From Pseudomonadota bacterium (GTDB taxonomy: Bacteria > Pseudomonadota > Gammaproteobacteria > Burkholderiales > Burkholderiaceae_C), in NCBI GenBank assembly GCA_020161775.1, contig JAIUOW010000022.1, forward strand, positions 1-64,000: 64,000 nucleotides of DNA. Reading direction: 5' to 3'. Shown here piece by piece: positions 7,291 through 16,708 of this stretch. The stretch's first letter is position 1. Every line of letters starts with the position of its first letter. Under the pieces are notes generated by a model that was given only the letters and a program-made list of their open reading frames with translations, did no database searches and was not told where the DNA came from. A program made the position numbers and the translations under genes.

Positions 7291-7967
7291 GTCGCGGTCT
7301 TCAGCAAATACCCCAGCCCGCGCAGCGTCATGAGCGTCACGCCGGTGTGGGCCAGCTTCTTGCGCAGGCGGTACACCACCACCTCGATGGCCTCGTACTG
7401 CACATCGGATTCGCCAGGGAACACCAGCTCGAACAGCTTTTCCTTGGACACGGCGTGGCCGGGCTTGGCCATCAGCGCGTGCATCAGGGCCGCCTCGCGC
7501 GGGGTCAGCTCCATCACCTGGTCACGGTGGTACACCGCGCCGCTGTCACGGTCGTAGCGCAGCGCGCCCACGCTCAGGCTGCCGCTGGCCGGGGCGGGCG
7601 ATGCGTCCGCGCGGCGGCGCGTCAGCGCGCGCAGGCGCGCGTCCAGCTCGTCCAGGTCAAACGGCTTGGGCAGGTAGTCGTCCGCGCCGGTGTTCAGGCC
7701 GATGATGCGATCACCCACCGTGCCGCGCGCGGTCAGGATCAGCACCGGCGTCGTCAGGCCGGCGCGGCGCGCCTGTTCCAGCACCTGCAGCCCGTCCAGG
7801 CCGGGCAGGGTCAGGTCCAGCATCACCACGTCGGGGTGGCTGCCCTGCCAGGCGGCCAGGGCCTGGCGGCCGTCGCCGCAGCAGGTCACGTCCATGCCGC
7901 GGCGGCTCAGCGTGCGCTGCAGCGTGGCCTGCATGGAGGGGTCGTCTTCAACCAGGAGCAGTTTCAT
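7287..7967 (-). CDS. tctD: response regulator, OmpR/TctD-like
   Basis: The 226-residue protein has a receiver domain (1-118) with the acidic pair at E7/D8/D9 (LVEDD), the phosphoacceptor in VVMLDLTLPG and the switch lysine in LPKPFDLDEL, then a winged-helix DNA-binding domain (about 125-222: ELTPREAALM, YRLRKKL, LRGLGYLL). It is the cognate partner of the adjacent kinase and should activate the divergent tctCBA operon when citrate-like acids are present. The 102-base gap to tctC holds a tandem direct repeat that may be its operator. No strong ribosome site precedes the ATG. Confidence 0.9.
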   Translation of the reverse strand: MKLLLVEDDPSMQATLQRTLSRRGMDVTCCGDGRQALAAWQGSHPDVVMLDLTLPGLDGLQVLEQARRAGLTTPVLILTARGTVGDRIIGLNTGADDYLPKPFDLDELDARLRALTRRRADASPAPASGSLSVGALRYDRDSGAVYHRDQVMELTPREAALMHALMAKPGHAVSKEKLFELVFPGESDVQYEAIEVVVYRLRKKLAHTGVTLMTLRGLGYLLKTAT

Positions 7968-8002
7968 GGACCCTGCACTTTAGTACTTTCCCCAATGCAG
8001 CG

Positions 8003-8020
8003 GACAGCCGAATGACAGCC
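8003..8020. promoter_or_regulatory. candidate TctD operator (tandem half-sites)
   Basis: GACAGCC occurs at 8003-8009 and again at 8014-8020, 11 bases apart, i.e. one helical turn. OmpR-family regulators commonly bind such direct repeats in tandem. The pair lies in the tctD/tctC divergent gap, 50 bases upstream of the tctC start. The regulator assignment is inference. Confidence 0.4.
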
Positions 8021-8069
8021 AGCGGGCGCATGATGGCGGAGTTGTCAAAAACCCCAAGGAGACCTTTCC

Positions 8070-9026
8070 ATGCGTCGCGATACCTTCCTCAAATCCATGG
8101 CAGCCCTGGCGGCCGCCGGCGCTCTGCCGATGACCGCGCATGCGGCGGCCAACCTCAAGATGATGATCCCCGCCAACCCGGGCGGTGGCTGGGACACCAC
8201 GGGCCGCGCGCTGGGCAAGGCCCTGCTGGACGCCAAGGCGGCTGACAGCGTGACCTATGAAAACAAGGGCGGTGCCGCCGGCGCCCTGGGCCTGGCCCAG
8301 TTCCTTAACCAGAAGGGCGACCCGAATGCCATGATGGTGATGGGCGCCGTGATGCTGGGCGGCATCATCACCGGCCGCCAGCCGGTCACGCTCACCCAGT
8401 GCACGCCGCTGGCGCGCCTGACCAGCGAATACAACGTATTCGTGCTGCCGGCCAATTCGCCGCACAAGACCATGGCCGATGTGATCGCCCAGCTCAAGAA
8501 GGACCCGGGTAGCGTCAAGTGGGGCGGCGGCTCGCGCGGCTCCACCGAGCACATCGCGGCTGCCATGATCGCCCGCGAAGTGGGCGTGGACCCGGCCAGG
8601 ATCAACTACGTGGCCTTCCGTGGGGGCGGGGAAGCCACCGCGGCCATCCTGGGCGGCAACGTCACGGTGGGCGGCAGCGGCTACAGCGAATTTGCCGAAT
8701 ACATCAGCAGCGGCAAGATGCGCGCGGTGGCGGTCACCTCGGCCACCCGCCTGAAGGGCACCGACGTGCCCACGCTGAAGGAGCAGGGCATCAACGTGGA
8801 GATCGGCAACTGGCGCGGCGTCTATGGCGCCCCTGGCATCACGCCGGCCCAGCGCAAGGACCTGATCGACGCGATCAACAAGGCCATCAAGAGCAAGGCC
8901 TGGGCCGAGGCCATGGACAAGAACAGCTGGACGCCCGCCGTGCTGACCGGCGACGCCTTCGGTGAATTCGTTGACCGCGACTTTGCCAGCCTGCGCGCCA
9001 CCATGGTCAAGTCCGGGATGATCTGA
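8070..9026 (+). CDS. tctC: tripartite tricarboxylate transporter substrate-binding protein
   Basis: The 318-residue periplasmic protein starts MRRDTFLKSMAALAAAGALP with a Tat-like arginine pair and hydrophobic core, then cleavage after AHA. The mature N-terminus carries ANPGGGWDTTGRALGK, the signature of the Bug/TctC family that wraps the ligand carboxylates, and later GGSRGSTEHIAAAMIA. It binds di- or tricarboxylates for TctAB. AAGGAG lies upstream of the ATG. A strong hairpin follows the gene, which probably gives more binding protein than membrane subunits. Citrate is the textbook ligand, but Bug proteins vary widely. Confidence 0.9.
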   Translation: MRRDTFLKSMAALAAAGALPMTAHAAANLKMMIPANPGGGWDTTGRALGKALLDAKAADSVTYENKGGAAGALGLAQFLNQKGDPNAMMVMGAVMLGGIITGRQPVTLTQCTPLARLTSEYNVFVLPANSPHKTMADVIAQLKKDPGSVKWGGGSRGSTEHIAAAMIAREVGVDPARINYVAFRGGGEATAAILGGNVTVGGSGYSEFAEYISSGKMRAVAVTSATRLKGTDVPTLKEQGINVEIGNWRGVYGAPGITPAQRKDLIDAINKAIKSKAWAEAMDKNSWTPAVLTGDAFGEFVDRDFASLRATMVKSGMI

Positions 9027-9041
9027 GGCGGAGGCTGAACC

Positions 9042-9077
9042 TGCCGCGCCGGCCCGCAGGGGCCGCGCGGCATTTTT
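9042..9077 (+). terminator. intra-operon terminator or attenuator between tctC and tctB
   Basis: TGCCGCGC pairs with GCGCGGCA, extended inside by GGCC/GGCC, and the stem is followed by TTTTT. It lies in the 101-base gap between tctC and tctB. Partial read-through would keep the binding protein in excess over the permease subunits, a common arrangement; that role is inferred. Confidence 0.7.
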
Positions 9078-9127
9078 CATTGGACCGTTGCACCGGCCAA
9101 CCAAGGCAAAAAAACCAAGGCAAAACC

Positions 9128-9640
9128 ATGACACAACAAGCCCTGAACCCGTGGCCGCAGACGCTGGTAGGCGCTGGCGTGCTGCTGATCGGCCTGGCCC
9201 TGGCGGCCGGCGCGCTCGCCATCCCCGGTGACGCCGGCTACGGCGGCGTCGGCCCCAACTTCCTGCCCTGGGCGGTGGCCGTGGTGCTGACCCTGTGCGG
9301 TGCCTGGATCGTGTGGGAAGCGCGCACCGGCGGCTTTCGCCAGATGGACGAGCCCTCGGGGGACGCGGCGTACTGGCCCGCGTTCATCTGGGTGTCGGCC
9401 GGCCTGCTGGCCAACGCGGCGCTGATCACCGCCATCGGCTTCATCCTGAGCTGCACGCTGTGCTATGTGCTGGCGGTGCAGGGCCTGCGCCGCGCGGCGG
9501 GGCAGGCGGGCGCCAACAGCCCGCGTGCCTGGGCCACCGACGTGTTCACCGGCGCGGTCATCTCGGCACCGGTGTACTGGATGTTCACGCAGTTCCTGGG
9601 TATCAATCTGCCCGGCCTCACATCAACCGGCTGGCTCTGA
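9128..9640 (+). CDS. tctB: tripartite tricarboxylate transporter small membrane subunit
   Basis: The 170-residue protein has four predicted helices (about 13-33, 44-62, 88-122 covering two, and 138-158), matching the length and topology of TctB. The loop [14 protein letters not shown] after the first helix is typical of the family. It works with TctA in the inner membrane as the small, poorly conserved partner. I chose MTQQAL as the start; upstream codons in this frame lie within the intergenic hairpin region and lack a ribosome site. It ends 10 bases before tctA. Confidence 0.88.
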   Translation: MTQQALNPWPQTLVGAGVLLIGLALAAGALAIPGDAGYGGVGPNFLPWAVAVVLTLCGAWIVWEARTGGFRQMDEPSGDAAYWPAFIWVSAGLLANAALITAIGFILSCTLCYVLAVQGLRRAAGQAGANSPRAWATDVFTGAVISAPVYWMFTQFLGINLPGLTSTGWL

Positions 9641-9650
9641 GGCGCTGAAC

Positions 9651-11153
9651 ATGGAAACAGTCAATGCATTGGTGCAGGGCTTTGCCTCTGCCATAACCGT
9701 CGGCAACCTGCTGTGGTGTTTCGTGGGCTGTGCGCTGGGCACGGCCGTGGGTGTGCTGCCGGGCATCGGGCCCGCCGTGGCCGTGGCCATGCTGCTGCCC
9801 ATCACCGCCAAGGTGGACGTCACCGCCTCCATGATCTTCTTTGCCGGCATCTATTACGGCGCGATGTACGGTGGCTCCACCACCTCCATCCTGCTGAACA
9901 CGCCGGGCGAAACGGCCACCATGGTCACCGCCATGGAGGGCAACAAGATGGCCAAGAGCGGGCGTGCGGGCGCGGCGCTGGCCACGGCCGCCATCGGCTC
10001 GTTCGTGGCGGGCACCATTGCCACCGTGATCGTCACGCTGTTTGCGCCCTGGGTCGCGGATTTCGCCGTCAAGCTGGGCCCGCCGGAATACTTCATGCTG
10101 ATGGTGCTGGCCTTCACCACCGTGAGCGCGGTGCTGGGCAAGAGCACGCTGCGCGGCATGACGGCGCTGTTCCTGGGCCTGGCCATCGGCTGCATCGGGC
10201 TGGACCAGATCTCGGGCCAGCCGCGCTACACCATGGGCAAGGCCGAGCTGATGGACGGCATCGAGATCGTGCTGGTGGCCGTGGGCCTGTTTGCCGTGGC
10301 CGAGGTGATGTACGCCGCGCTGTTTGAGGGCCGCACGGTGGAAAGCCAGAACAGGATGAGCAAGGTCCACATGACCGGGCGCGACTGGAAGCGCTCCGTC
10401 CCGGCCTGGCTGCGCGGCACCGCCATTGGCACACCGTTTGGCTGCATTCCCGCTGGCGGCACCGAGATACCCACCTTCCTGAGCTACGCCACCGAAAAGA
10501 AGCTCGCCAAACCCGAGAACCTGGAGGAATTCGGCAAGACCGGCGCGATTGAAGGCGTGGCGGGGCCCGAGGCCGCCAACAACGCCACCGTGACGGCGGC
10601 GCTCATCCCGCTGCTGACGCTGGGCATCCCCACGTCCAACACCACCGCCATCCTGCTGGGTGCGTTCCAGAACTACGGCATCCAGCCGGGGCCGCAGCTG
10701 TTCACGACATCGGCCGCGCTGGTGTGGGCGCTGATTGCCTCCCTGTACATCGGCAACCTGATGCTGCTGGTGCTGAACCTGCCCATGGTGGGCCTGTGGG
10801 TCAAGCTGCTGAAGATCCCCAAGCCGCAGCTGTACGCGGGCATCCTGATTTTTGCGACGGTGGGTGCCTATGGCATGCGCCAGAGCGCGTTCGACCTGTT
10901 CCTGCTGTATGCCATCGGTGTGCTGGGTGTGCTGATGCGCCGGTTTGACTTTCCCACGGCACCGGTGGTGGTGGGCATGATCCTGGGCCCGCTGGCCGAG
11001 GCGCAGATGCGCAACGCGGTGTCGATTGGCGAAGGCAGCTTCGCGGTGTTCGTGCAGCGGCCCATGTCGCTCACGCTGATCATCATCGTGCTGGCGGTGC
11101 TGATCCTGCCGCGCGTGATGAAGCGGCGCGCTGCGAAACTGGCCGCAGGGTAG
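9651..11153 (+). CDS. tctA: tripartite tricarboxylate transporter large permease subunit
   Basis: The 500-residue integral membrane protein shows about 10-12 helices and the two TctA signatures: [20 protein letters not shown] with [20 protein letters not shown] near the N-terminus, and [19 protein letters not shown] followed by [17 protein letters not shown] in the second half, reflecting its internal repeat. It forms the ion-driven translocation channel for the acid delivered by TctC. It begins 10 bases after tctB and ends 6 bases before an inverted-repeat element whose CCCTCTCCC/GGGAGAGGG hairpin may serve as its terminator. Confidence 0.93.
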   Translation: METVNALVQGFASAITVGNLLWCFVGCALGTAVGVLPGIGPAVAVAMLLPITAKVDVTASMIFFAGIYYGAMYGGSTTSILLNTPGETATMVTAMEGNKMAKSGRAGAALATAAIGSFVAGTIATVIVTLFAPWVADFAVKLGPPEYFMLMVLAFTTVSAVLGKSTLRGMTALFLGLAIGCIGLDQISGQPRYTMGKAELMDGIEIVLVAVGLFAVAEVMYAALFEGRTVESQNRMSKVHMTGRDWKRSVPAWLRGTAIGTPFGCIPAGGTEIPTFLSYATEKKLAKPENLEEFGKTGAIEGVAGPEAANNATVTAALIPLLTLGIPTSNTTAILLGAFQNYGIQPGPQLFTTSAALVWALIASLYIGNLMLLVLNLPMVGLWVKLLKIPKPQLYAGILIFATVGAYGMRQSAFDLFLLYAIGVLGVLMRRFDFPTAPVVVGMILGPLAEAQMRNAVSIGEGSFAVFVQRPMSLTLIIIVLAVLILPRVMKRRAAKLAAG

Positions 11154-11159
11154 GTATTT

Positions 11160-11384
11160 CTCCCTCTCCCTCTGGGAGAGGGCTGGGGTGAGGGCGGGTG
11201 CCGCAAGAGCTCGCGCCACTCGAACCATGGTTGGCCAGCGCGCCGGCCGTCCACACCCGTTCTCCGCTACGAGCTCGCGCAGATGTTCTTGTAGAGCGCC
11301 TGCATGGCTGGCGCTGCCCCCGTGGTCTGCACGCGAAACTCTTGTACGCAGCGCGAATCCTGCGCTACGCCCGGGTGTGGCCGG
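11160..11384. repeat. left arm of a ~225-bp inverted repeat
   Basis: This block aligns, with about one small gap, to the reverse complement of 11916-12140. The inner 120 bases (11256-11375) differ at a single position (A at 11295). The outer end carries a perfect hairpin, CCCTCTCCC-TCT-GGGAGAGGG (11162-11182), followed by CTGGGGTGAGGGC, a motif I recall as a widespread proteobacterial intergenic repeat. It encodes nothing convincing. With its partner it brackets one low-GC gene. Confidence 0.9.
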
Positions 11385-11420
11385 CCGCCGCGCCTGCGAG
11401 GTTCGTGGATCAACGCCATT

Positions 11421-11828
11421 TCACTCGGCTGATTCGAATCCAAGTGCTTTTCGAATCGCTGCTTCCCGCTTTTCGGCGTGGTCGAAGTCTGTGGTGTTGG
11501 AATATCCGATGAGGTGGCGTGCGGCTTTCTCTGGGGATTGACCGCGGCGGTGCAACCACCATTTGTACCAAGCCGGAAGCTCACGCACGCAGGCGGCCAA
11601 CTCAGCTGCGTGCCGTCGATTTGAGAGAACGCGTTCATCGAACAACTTTTGCATGCGCTCATTCAGCCCGTCGGCATTCACAACTTGAGCGTAAAAGATA
11701 AGGTCAGCGAAAACCTTCGAGCGAAGCTCCCGGTATTGAAGAATGGGCTTCATCCAGAACGTCGTAAACCAATAGCCCGCTGTTCCGGCTATCACGCCGA
11801 GCAACACGGAGATCAAGCCTTTCTCCAT
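11421..11828 (-). CDS. orphan single-helix membrane protein inside the inverted-repeat cassette
   Basis: The 135-residue product starts MEKGLISVLLGVIAGTAGYW, one N-terminal membrane helix, followed by a soluble, mostly helical, basic region with two cysteine-poor amphipathic stretches (YRELRSKVFADLIFYAQVV, RELPAWYKWWLHRRGQSPEK). It resembles the class of short proteins with an N-terminal anchor and cytoplasmic helical domain, but I do not recognise a family. A longer frame extends upstream through the repeat; I chose this ATG because GAAGGGC lies 10 bases before it. GC content is clearly below that of the flanks, so the gene is probably acquired cargo. Confidence 0.7.
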   Translation of the reverse strand: MEKGLISVLLGVIAGTAGYWFTTFWMKPILQYRELRSKVFADLIFYAQVVNADGLNERMQKLFDERVLSNRRHAAELAACVRELPAWYKWWLHRRGQSPEKAARHLIGYSNTTDFDHAEKREAAIRKALGFESAE

Positions 11829-11915
11829 TGATGAATGCCCTTCATAGTCAGTCGGCCCGAGTATCCACGATGCAGATAGTCCGAATGCCCAGCCACGCCA
11901 CGCAGGCGTGCCGGG

Positions 11916-12140
11916 CGGCCATGCCCGGGCGTAGCGCAGGATTCGCGCTGCGTACAAGAGTTTCGCGTGCAGACCACGGGGGCAGCGCCAGCCATGCAGG
12001 CGCGCTACAAGAACATCTGCGCGAGCTCGTAGCGGAGAACGGGCATGGCCGCCCGGCGCGCTGGCCAACCGCGGTGGAGTGCCGGCAACTGCCACGCGGC
12101 GCCTGCCCTGACCCCAGCCCTCTCCCAGAGAGAGAGGGAG
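11916..12140. repeat. right arm of the ~225-bp inverted repeat
   Basis: This is the inverted partner of 11160-11384; its conserved core is 11924-12043. The outer hairpin is imperfect here because CCCTCTCCC has become CCCTCTCTC on the corresponding strand. No transposase gene and no target-site duplication is visible at the outer borders (GTAGGTATTT on the left, CAAGAGAGGA on the right). The 88 bases between the gene start and this arm show nothing I can name apart from a possible promoter region. Confidence 0.9.
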
Positions 12141-12155
12141 CAAGAGAGGAGTCAT

Positions 12156-12168
12156 CGCGGTCACCGCG
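12156..12168. promoter_or_regulatory. 13-bp palindrome just upstream of the sigma-54 activator gene
   Basis: CGCGGTCACCGCG is a perfect inverted repeat centred 20 bases before the activator's ATG, where no Shine-Dalgarno sequence is visible. It could be an operator or an mRNA stem affecting translation. The evidence is positional only. Confidence 0.3.
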
Positions 12169-12181
12169 TTAACATCCGCGC

Positions 12182-13641
<1,460 letters not shown>

Positions 13642-13648
<7 letters not shown>

Positions 13649-13701
13649 AATTCAGACAATGCCTTAAAATCAGACATTTCAATGTGTCTGAATTTCAGGC
13701 A
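13642..13701 (+). promoter_or_regulatory. three 17-bp upstream activator sites
   Basis: Site 1 is TGCCTGAAATTCAGACA (13642-13658, overlapping the stop codon of the activator gene). Site 2 is TGCCTTAAAATCAGACA (13660-13676), two mismatches from site 1. Site 3 is TGTCTGAATTTCAGGCA (13685-13701), the exact reverse complement of site 1. Each is itself a near-palindrome. They lie about 50-110 bases upstream of a sigma-54 promoter, the right range for enhancer sites of the adjacent Fis-family activator. Confidence 0.8.
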
Positions 13702-13751
13702 TATCAACGGCAAGACTTTAAAAAGTCCAGCGAAATCAATACCTTACAACC

Positions 13752-13767
13752 TGGCACGCACTGTGCA
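13752..13767 (+). promoter_or_regulatory. sigma-54 (-24/-12) promoter
   Basis: TGGCACG at 13752-13758, four bases, then GTGCA at 13763-13767 matches the TGGCACG-N4-TTGCA consensus with one mismatch. The GG and GC doublets have the obligatory 10-base spacing. Transcription should begin near 13778, leaving a leader of about 37 bases with AACAGGAG before the binding-protein ATG. Confidence 0.85.
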
Positions 13768-13814
13768 ATAGTGGTGCGACCGTTTTCGCGTTCCCATTAC
13801 AACAGGAGACTTCC

Positions 13815-15011
13815 ATGCATCGTCGCACTTGGGTAGCCATGGCCGCACTGGCTGCCACCACCTTTGCAGCCCCCCTCGTCCATGCCCAGGGCAAGGACAT
13901 CAAGATCGCCATCATCGCCAGCAAGACCGGCCCGCTGGAGGCTTATGCCAAGCAGACCATCGTGGGCTTCAACATGGGCCTGAACTACGCTACCGGCGGC
14001 ACCATGACCGTGGGCGGCAAGAAGCTGGTGGTCATTGAAAAGGACGACCAGGGCAAGCCCGACGTGGGCAAGGCAGCCCTTGCTGCCGCCTATGCCGATG
14101 ACAAGGCGGACATCGCTGTCGGCCCCACGGCATCGCCCGTGGCCCTGGCCATGCTGCCGGTGGCCGAGGAATACAAGAAGATCCTGCTGGTCGAGCCCGC
14201 CGTGGCCGACAGCATCACCGGCGACAAGTGGAACAAGTACATCTTCCGCACCGGCCGCAATTCGTCGCAGGATGCCGCCGCCAACGCCGCCGCGCTGGAC
14301 CAGCCGGGCAACGTGGTGGCCGTGCTGGCCAACGACAACGCCTTTGGCCGTGACGGCGTGAAGGCCGCCAAGGAGTTCACCAAGAAGGCCAAGATCGTGC
14401 ACGAGGAGTACCTGCCCGTGGGTACCACCGACTTCACCGCCGGCCTGCAGCGCATCATCGACAAGCTCAAGGACCAGCCGGGCAACAAGTACCTGTCGGT
14501 GGGCTGGTCGGGCAGTCCCACGCCCTTCCCCAAGATCGCCGACCTGGACCTGGAAAAGCGCTACGGCATCAAGCTGGTCACCGGCGGCAACATCCTGCCG
14601 GCCATGGTGGCCTACAAGAACTTCCCCGGCATGGAAGGCGCGCTGTATTACTACTTCGGCATCCCCAAGAACCCGGTGAACGACGCGATGGTGTCGCAGC
14701 ACTACAAGGAGTTCAAGCAGCCGCCGGACTTCTTCACCGCGGGCGGTTTCTCGGCCGCCATGGCCATCGTCACTGCGCTGAAAAAGACCAACGGCGACAC
14801 CAACAGCGACAAGCTCATTTCCACCATGGAAGGCATGAGCTTTGACACGCCCAAGGGCAAGATGACCTTCCGCAAGGAAGACCACCAGGCCATGCAGAGC
14901 ATGTTCCATTTCCGCATCAAGTCCGACCCGGCATTTGCCTGGGGCGTGCCCGAGCTGGTCCGCGAGATCAAGCCCGAGGAAATGAACATCCCGATCCGCA
15001 ACAAGCGCTAA
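13815..15011 (+). CDS. Liv-type ABC transporter substrate-binding protein
   Basis: The 398-residue protein has a signal peptide (MHRRTWVAMAALAATTFAAP, cleavage near VHAQ) and the two-lobed Peripla_BP_6 fold of the branched-chain amino acid (HAAT) family: KIAIIASKTGPLEAYAKQ at the mature start, a VGPTASPVALAMLPVAEEYK region, and YIFRTGRNSSQDAAANA near the hinge. HAAT binding proteins take hydrophobic amino acids, amides, urea, aromatic or short-chain acids. This gene is the first behind the sigma-54 promoter, right before the PHB depolymerase gene, so a hydroxyacid ligand is attractive but unproven. A GC-rich hairpin with a T-run follows it. Confidence 0.9.
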   Translation: MHRRTWVAMAALAATTFAAPLVHAQGKDIKIAIIASKTGPLEAYAKQTIVGFNMGLNYATGGTMTVGGKKLVVIEKDDQGKPDVGKAALAAAYADDKADIAVGPTASPVALAMLPVAEEYKKILLVEPAVADSITGDKWNKYIFRTGRNSSQDAAANAAALDQPGNVVAVLANDNAFGRDGVKAAKEFTKKAKIVHEEYLPVGTTDFTAGLQRIIDKLKDQPGNKYLSVGWSGSPTPFPKIADLDLEKRYGIKLVTGGNILPAMVAYKNFPGMEGALYYYFGIPKNPVNDAMVSQHYKEFKQPPDFFTAGGFSAAMAIVTALKKTNGDTNSDKLISTMEGMSFDTPKGKMTFRKEDHQAMQSMFHFRIKSDPAFAWGVPELVREIKPEEMNIPIRNKR

Positions 15012-15058
15012 CCGGTTGGGGGCAACCCGGGCGCCATTCGTGCCCGGGTGTGCTCCGC

Positions 15059-15079
15059 GGGGCGGCCGCCCCTCTTTTT
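15059..15079 (+). terminator. hairpin with T-run between the binding protein and depolymerase genes
   Basis: GGGGCGGCCGCCCC is a self-complementary 14-mer followed by TCTTTTTG. A second stem, ACCCGGGC/GCCCGGGT, lies just before it at 15025-15049. The palindrome has no free loop unless the central bases open, so efficiency may be partial. It could reduce read-through from the sigma-54 promoter into the depolymerase gene. Confidence 0.55.
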
Positions 15080-15157
15080 GTGCCCGTTCAATGAGGAACC
15101 CCCGGCGACACGGGGGCAGGTGATGTTTTTTTCAAAAACTCTCCAGGAGACAACTCA

Positions 15158-16669
15158 ATGACGTTCAAATTGGTTCGCACGCTCGCCGCGGTCGCCGCGC
15201 TTTCATCCGGGGCGGCCATGGCTGCCATCAACCTGCCCGCCTACAACGTGGACACCAGCCAGACCACGGTGTCCGGCCTGTCCTCGGGCGGCTTCATGGC
15301 CAACCAGCTGGGCATTGCCTATTCGTCGCTGTTCAAGGGCGTGGGCGTGTTCGCGGCCGGCCCGTACATGTGCGCGGGGCTGTCCAACTACACCTCGTGC
15401 ATGTACAACGCCAGCATTTCCAGCACGGCGCTGACCAACATGCAGAACAGCCTGAACAGCTACAGCAACAGCGGCGCGATCGACAACAAGGCCAACATTG
15501 CCAGCCAGAAGGTGTACCTGTTCATCGGCACCAGCGACACCACCGTGGGCCAGAACCCGGTGACGGCGCTGAAGACGCAGTACACCAACAACGGCGTGAC
15601 CACGGCCAACATGGAGCATGTGGTGCGCAGCGGCGCGTCGCACACCTTCCCGACCGACTTTGACAGCACCGGCAACAACGGCTGCGGCAGCGCCGCGTCG
15701 CCCTACATCAGCAACTGCAGCTACGACGGCGCCAAGGCCGTGCTGCAGAAGTTCTATGGCACGCTGAACCCGCGCAACAACGCGCCGGCCGCGGGCAACT
15801 ACATCGAGTTCAACCAGACGCAGTTCACGACCAACCCCGGCATGGCCGCCACCGGCTGGGCCTATGTGCCGGCCAACTGCGCCAGCGGCAGCCAGTGCAA
15901 GGTGCACGTGGCGCTGCACGGCTGCCAGCAGAGCACCGACAAGATCGGCGACAAGTTCGTGAAGAACACGGGCTACAGCCGCTGGGCCGACACCAACAGC
16001 ATCATCGTGCTGTTCCCCCAGACCAAGGTGGACAACACCAGCCGCAGCACCTCGGCCAGCGGCTCGCTGGCCAACCCCAACGCCTGCTGGGACTGGATCG
16101 GCTGGTACGGCACCAACTTTGCCCAGAAGGCAGGCACCCAGATGGCCGCCATCAAGGCCATGGTGGACCGTGTGTCGTCGGGCAGCGGCTCGGGCGGCGG
16201 CGGTGGCGGCACCACCACGCTGGCGGCACCTACCGGCGTGGCCACGTCCAACGCGACCACCACGACCATGCAGATCAACTGGAACGCCGTGAGCGGCGCG
16301 GCCAGCTACAACGTGTACCGCAACGCCAACAAGACCAACGCCCTGCCGGTGACGGCCACCAGCTTCACCGACACCGGCCTGGCCGCCGCCACGCAGTACA
16401 GCTGGACGGTGCGCGCCGCTGACGCGAATGGCGTGGAGGGCGCCGCCTCGGCTGCCGCCACCGGCACCACCACCGGCAGTGCACCGCCGCCGGCCACCTG
16501 CTACACGTCCAGCAACTATGCGCACACCACGGCGGGCCGCGCCACGCAGTCGGGCGGCTATACCTACGCCAAGGGCTCCAACCAGAACATGGGTCTGTGG
16601 AACACCTTCACCACCACCACGCTCAAGATGACGGGCACCAATTACTACGTGATTGGCACTTGTCCCTGA
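15158..16669 (+). CDS. phaZ: extracellular poly(3-hydroxybutyrate) depolymerase
   Basis: The 503-residue secreted enzyme hydrolyses PHB outside the cell. A signal peptide (1-22) precedes a catalytic domain in which the lipase box GLSSG (40-44, nucleophile S42) lies near the N-terminus, while the oxyanion histidine motif ALHGC (H254) lies C-terminal to it. That order defines the type II catalytic domain known from Acidovorax and related enzymes. D127 and H162 are candidates for the rest of the triad. Then come a Gly/Ser hinge (341-351), a fibronectin type III linker (about 357-437), and a C-terminal substrate-binding domain (about 448-503) with cysteines at 448 and 502. CAGGAG precedes the ATG. 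It sits between a binding protein and livG-type genes. Confidence 0.93.
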   Translation: MTFKLVRTLAAVAALSSGAAMAAINLPAYNVDTSQTTVSGLSSGGFMANQLGIAYSSLFKGVGVFAAGPYMCAGLSNYTSCMYNASISSTALTNMQNSLNSYSNSGAIDNKANIASQKVYLFIGTSDTTVGQNPVTALKTQYTNNGVTTANMEHVVRSGASHTFPTDFDSTGNNGCGSAASPYISNCSYDGAKAVLQKFYGTLNPRNNAPAAGNYIEFNQTQFTTNPGMAATGWAYVPANCASGSQCKVHVALHGCQQSTDKIGDKFVKNTGYSRWADTNSIIVLFPQTKVDNTSRSTSASGSLANPNACWDWIGWYGTNFAQKAGTQMAAIKAMVDRVSSGSGSGGGGGGTTTLAAPTGVATSNATTTTMQINWNAVSGAASYNVYRNANKTNALPVTATSFTDTGLAAATQYSWTVRAADANGVEGAASAAATGTTTGSAPPPATCYTSSNYAHTTAGRATQSGGYTYAKGSNQNMGLWNTFTTTTLKMTGTNYYVIGTCP

Positions 16670-16708
16670 TTGCACCCCTGAGGCAACTGAGAGCACGCAA
16701 AGGAGATC

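Noticed and set aside
11160-12140. The inverted-repeat cassette as a classical insertion sequence.
   Set aside because: There is no transposase, no target duplication at the borders, and the enclosed gene has no DDE or recombinase motif.
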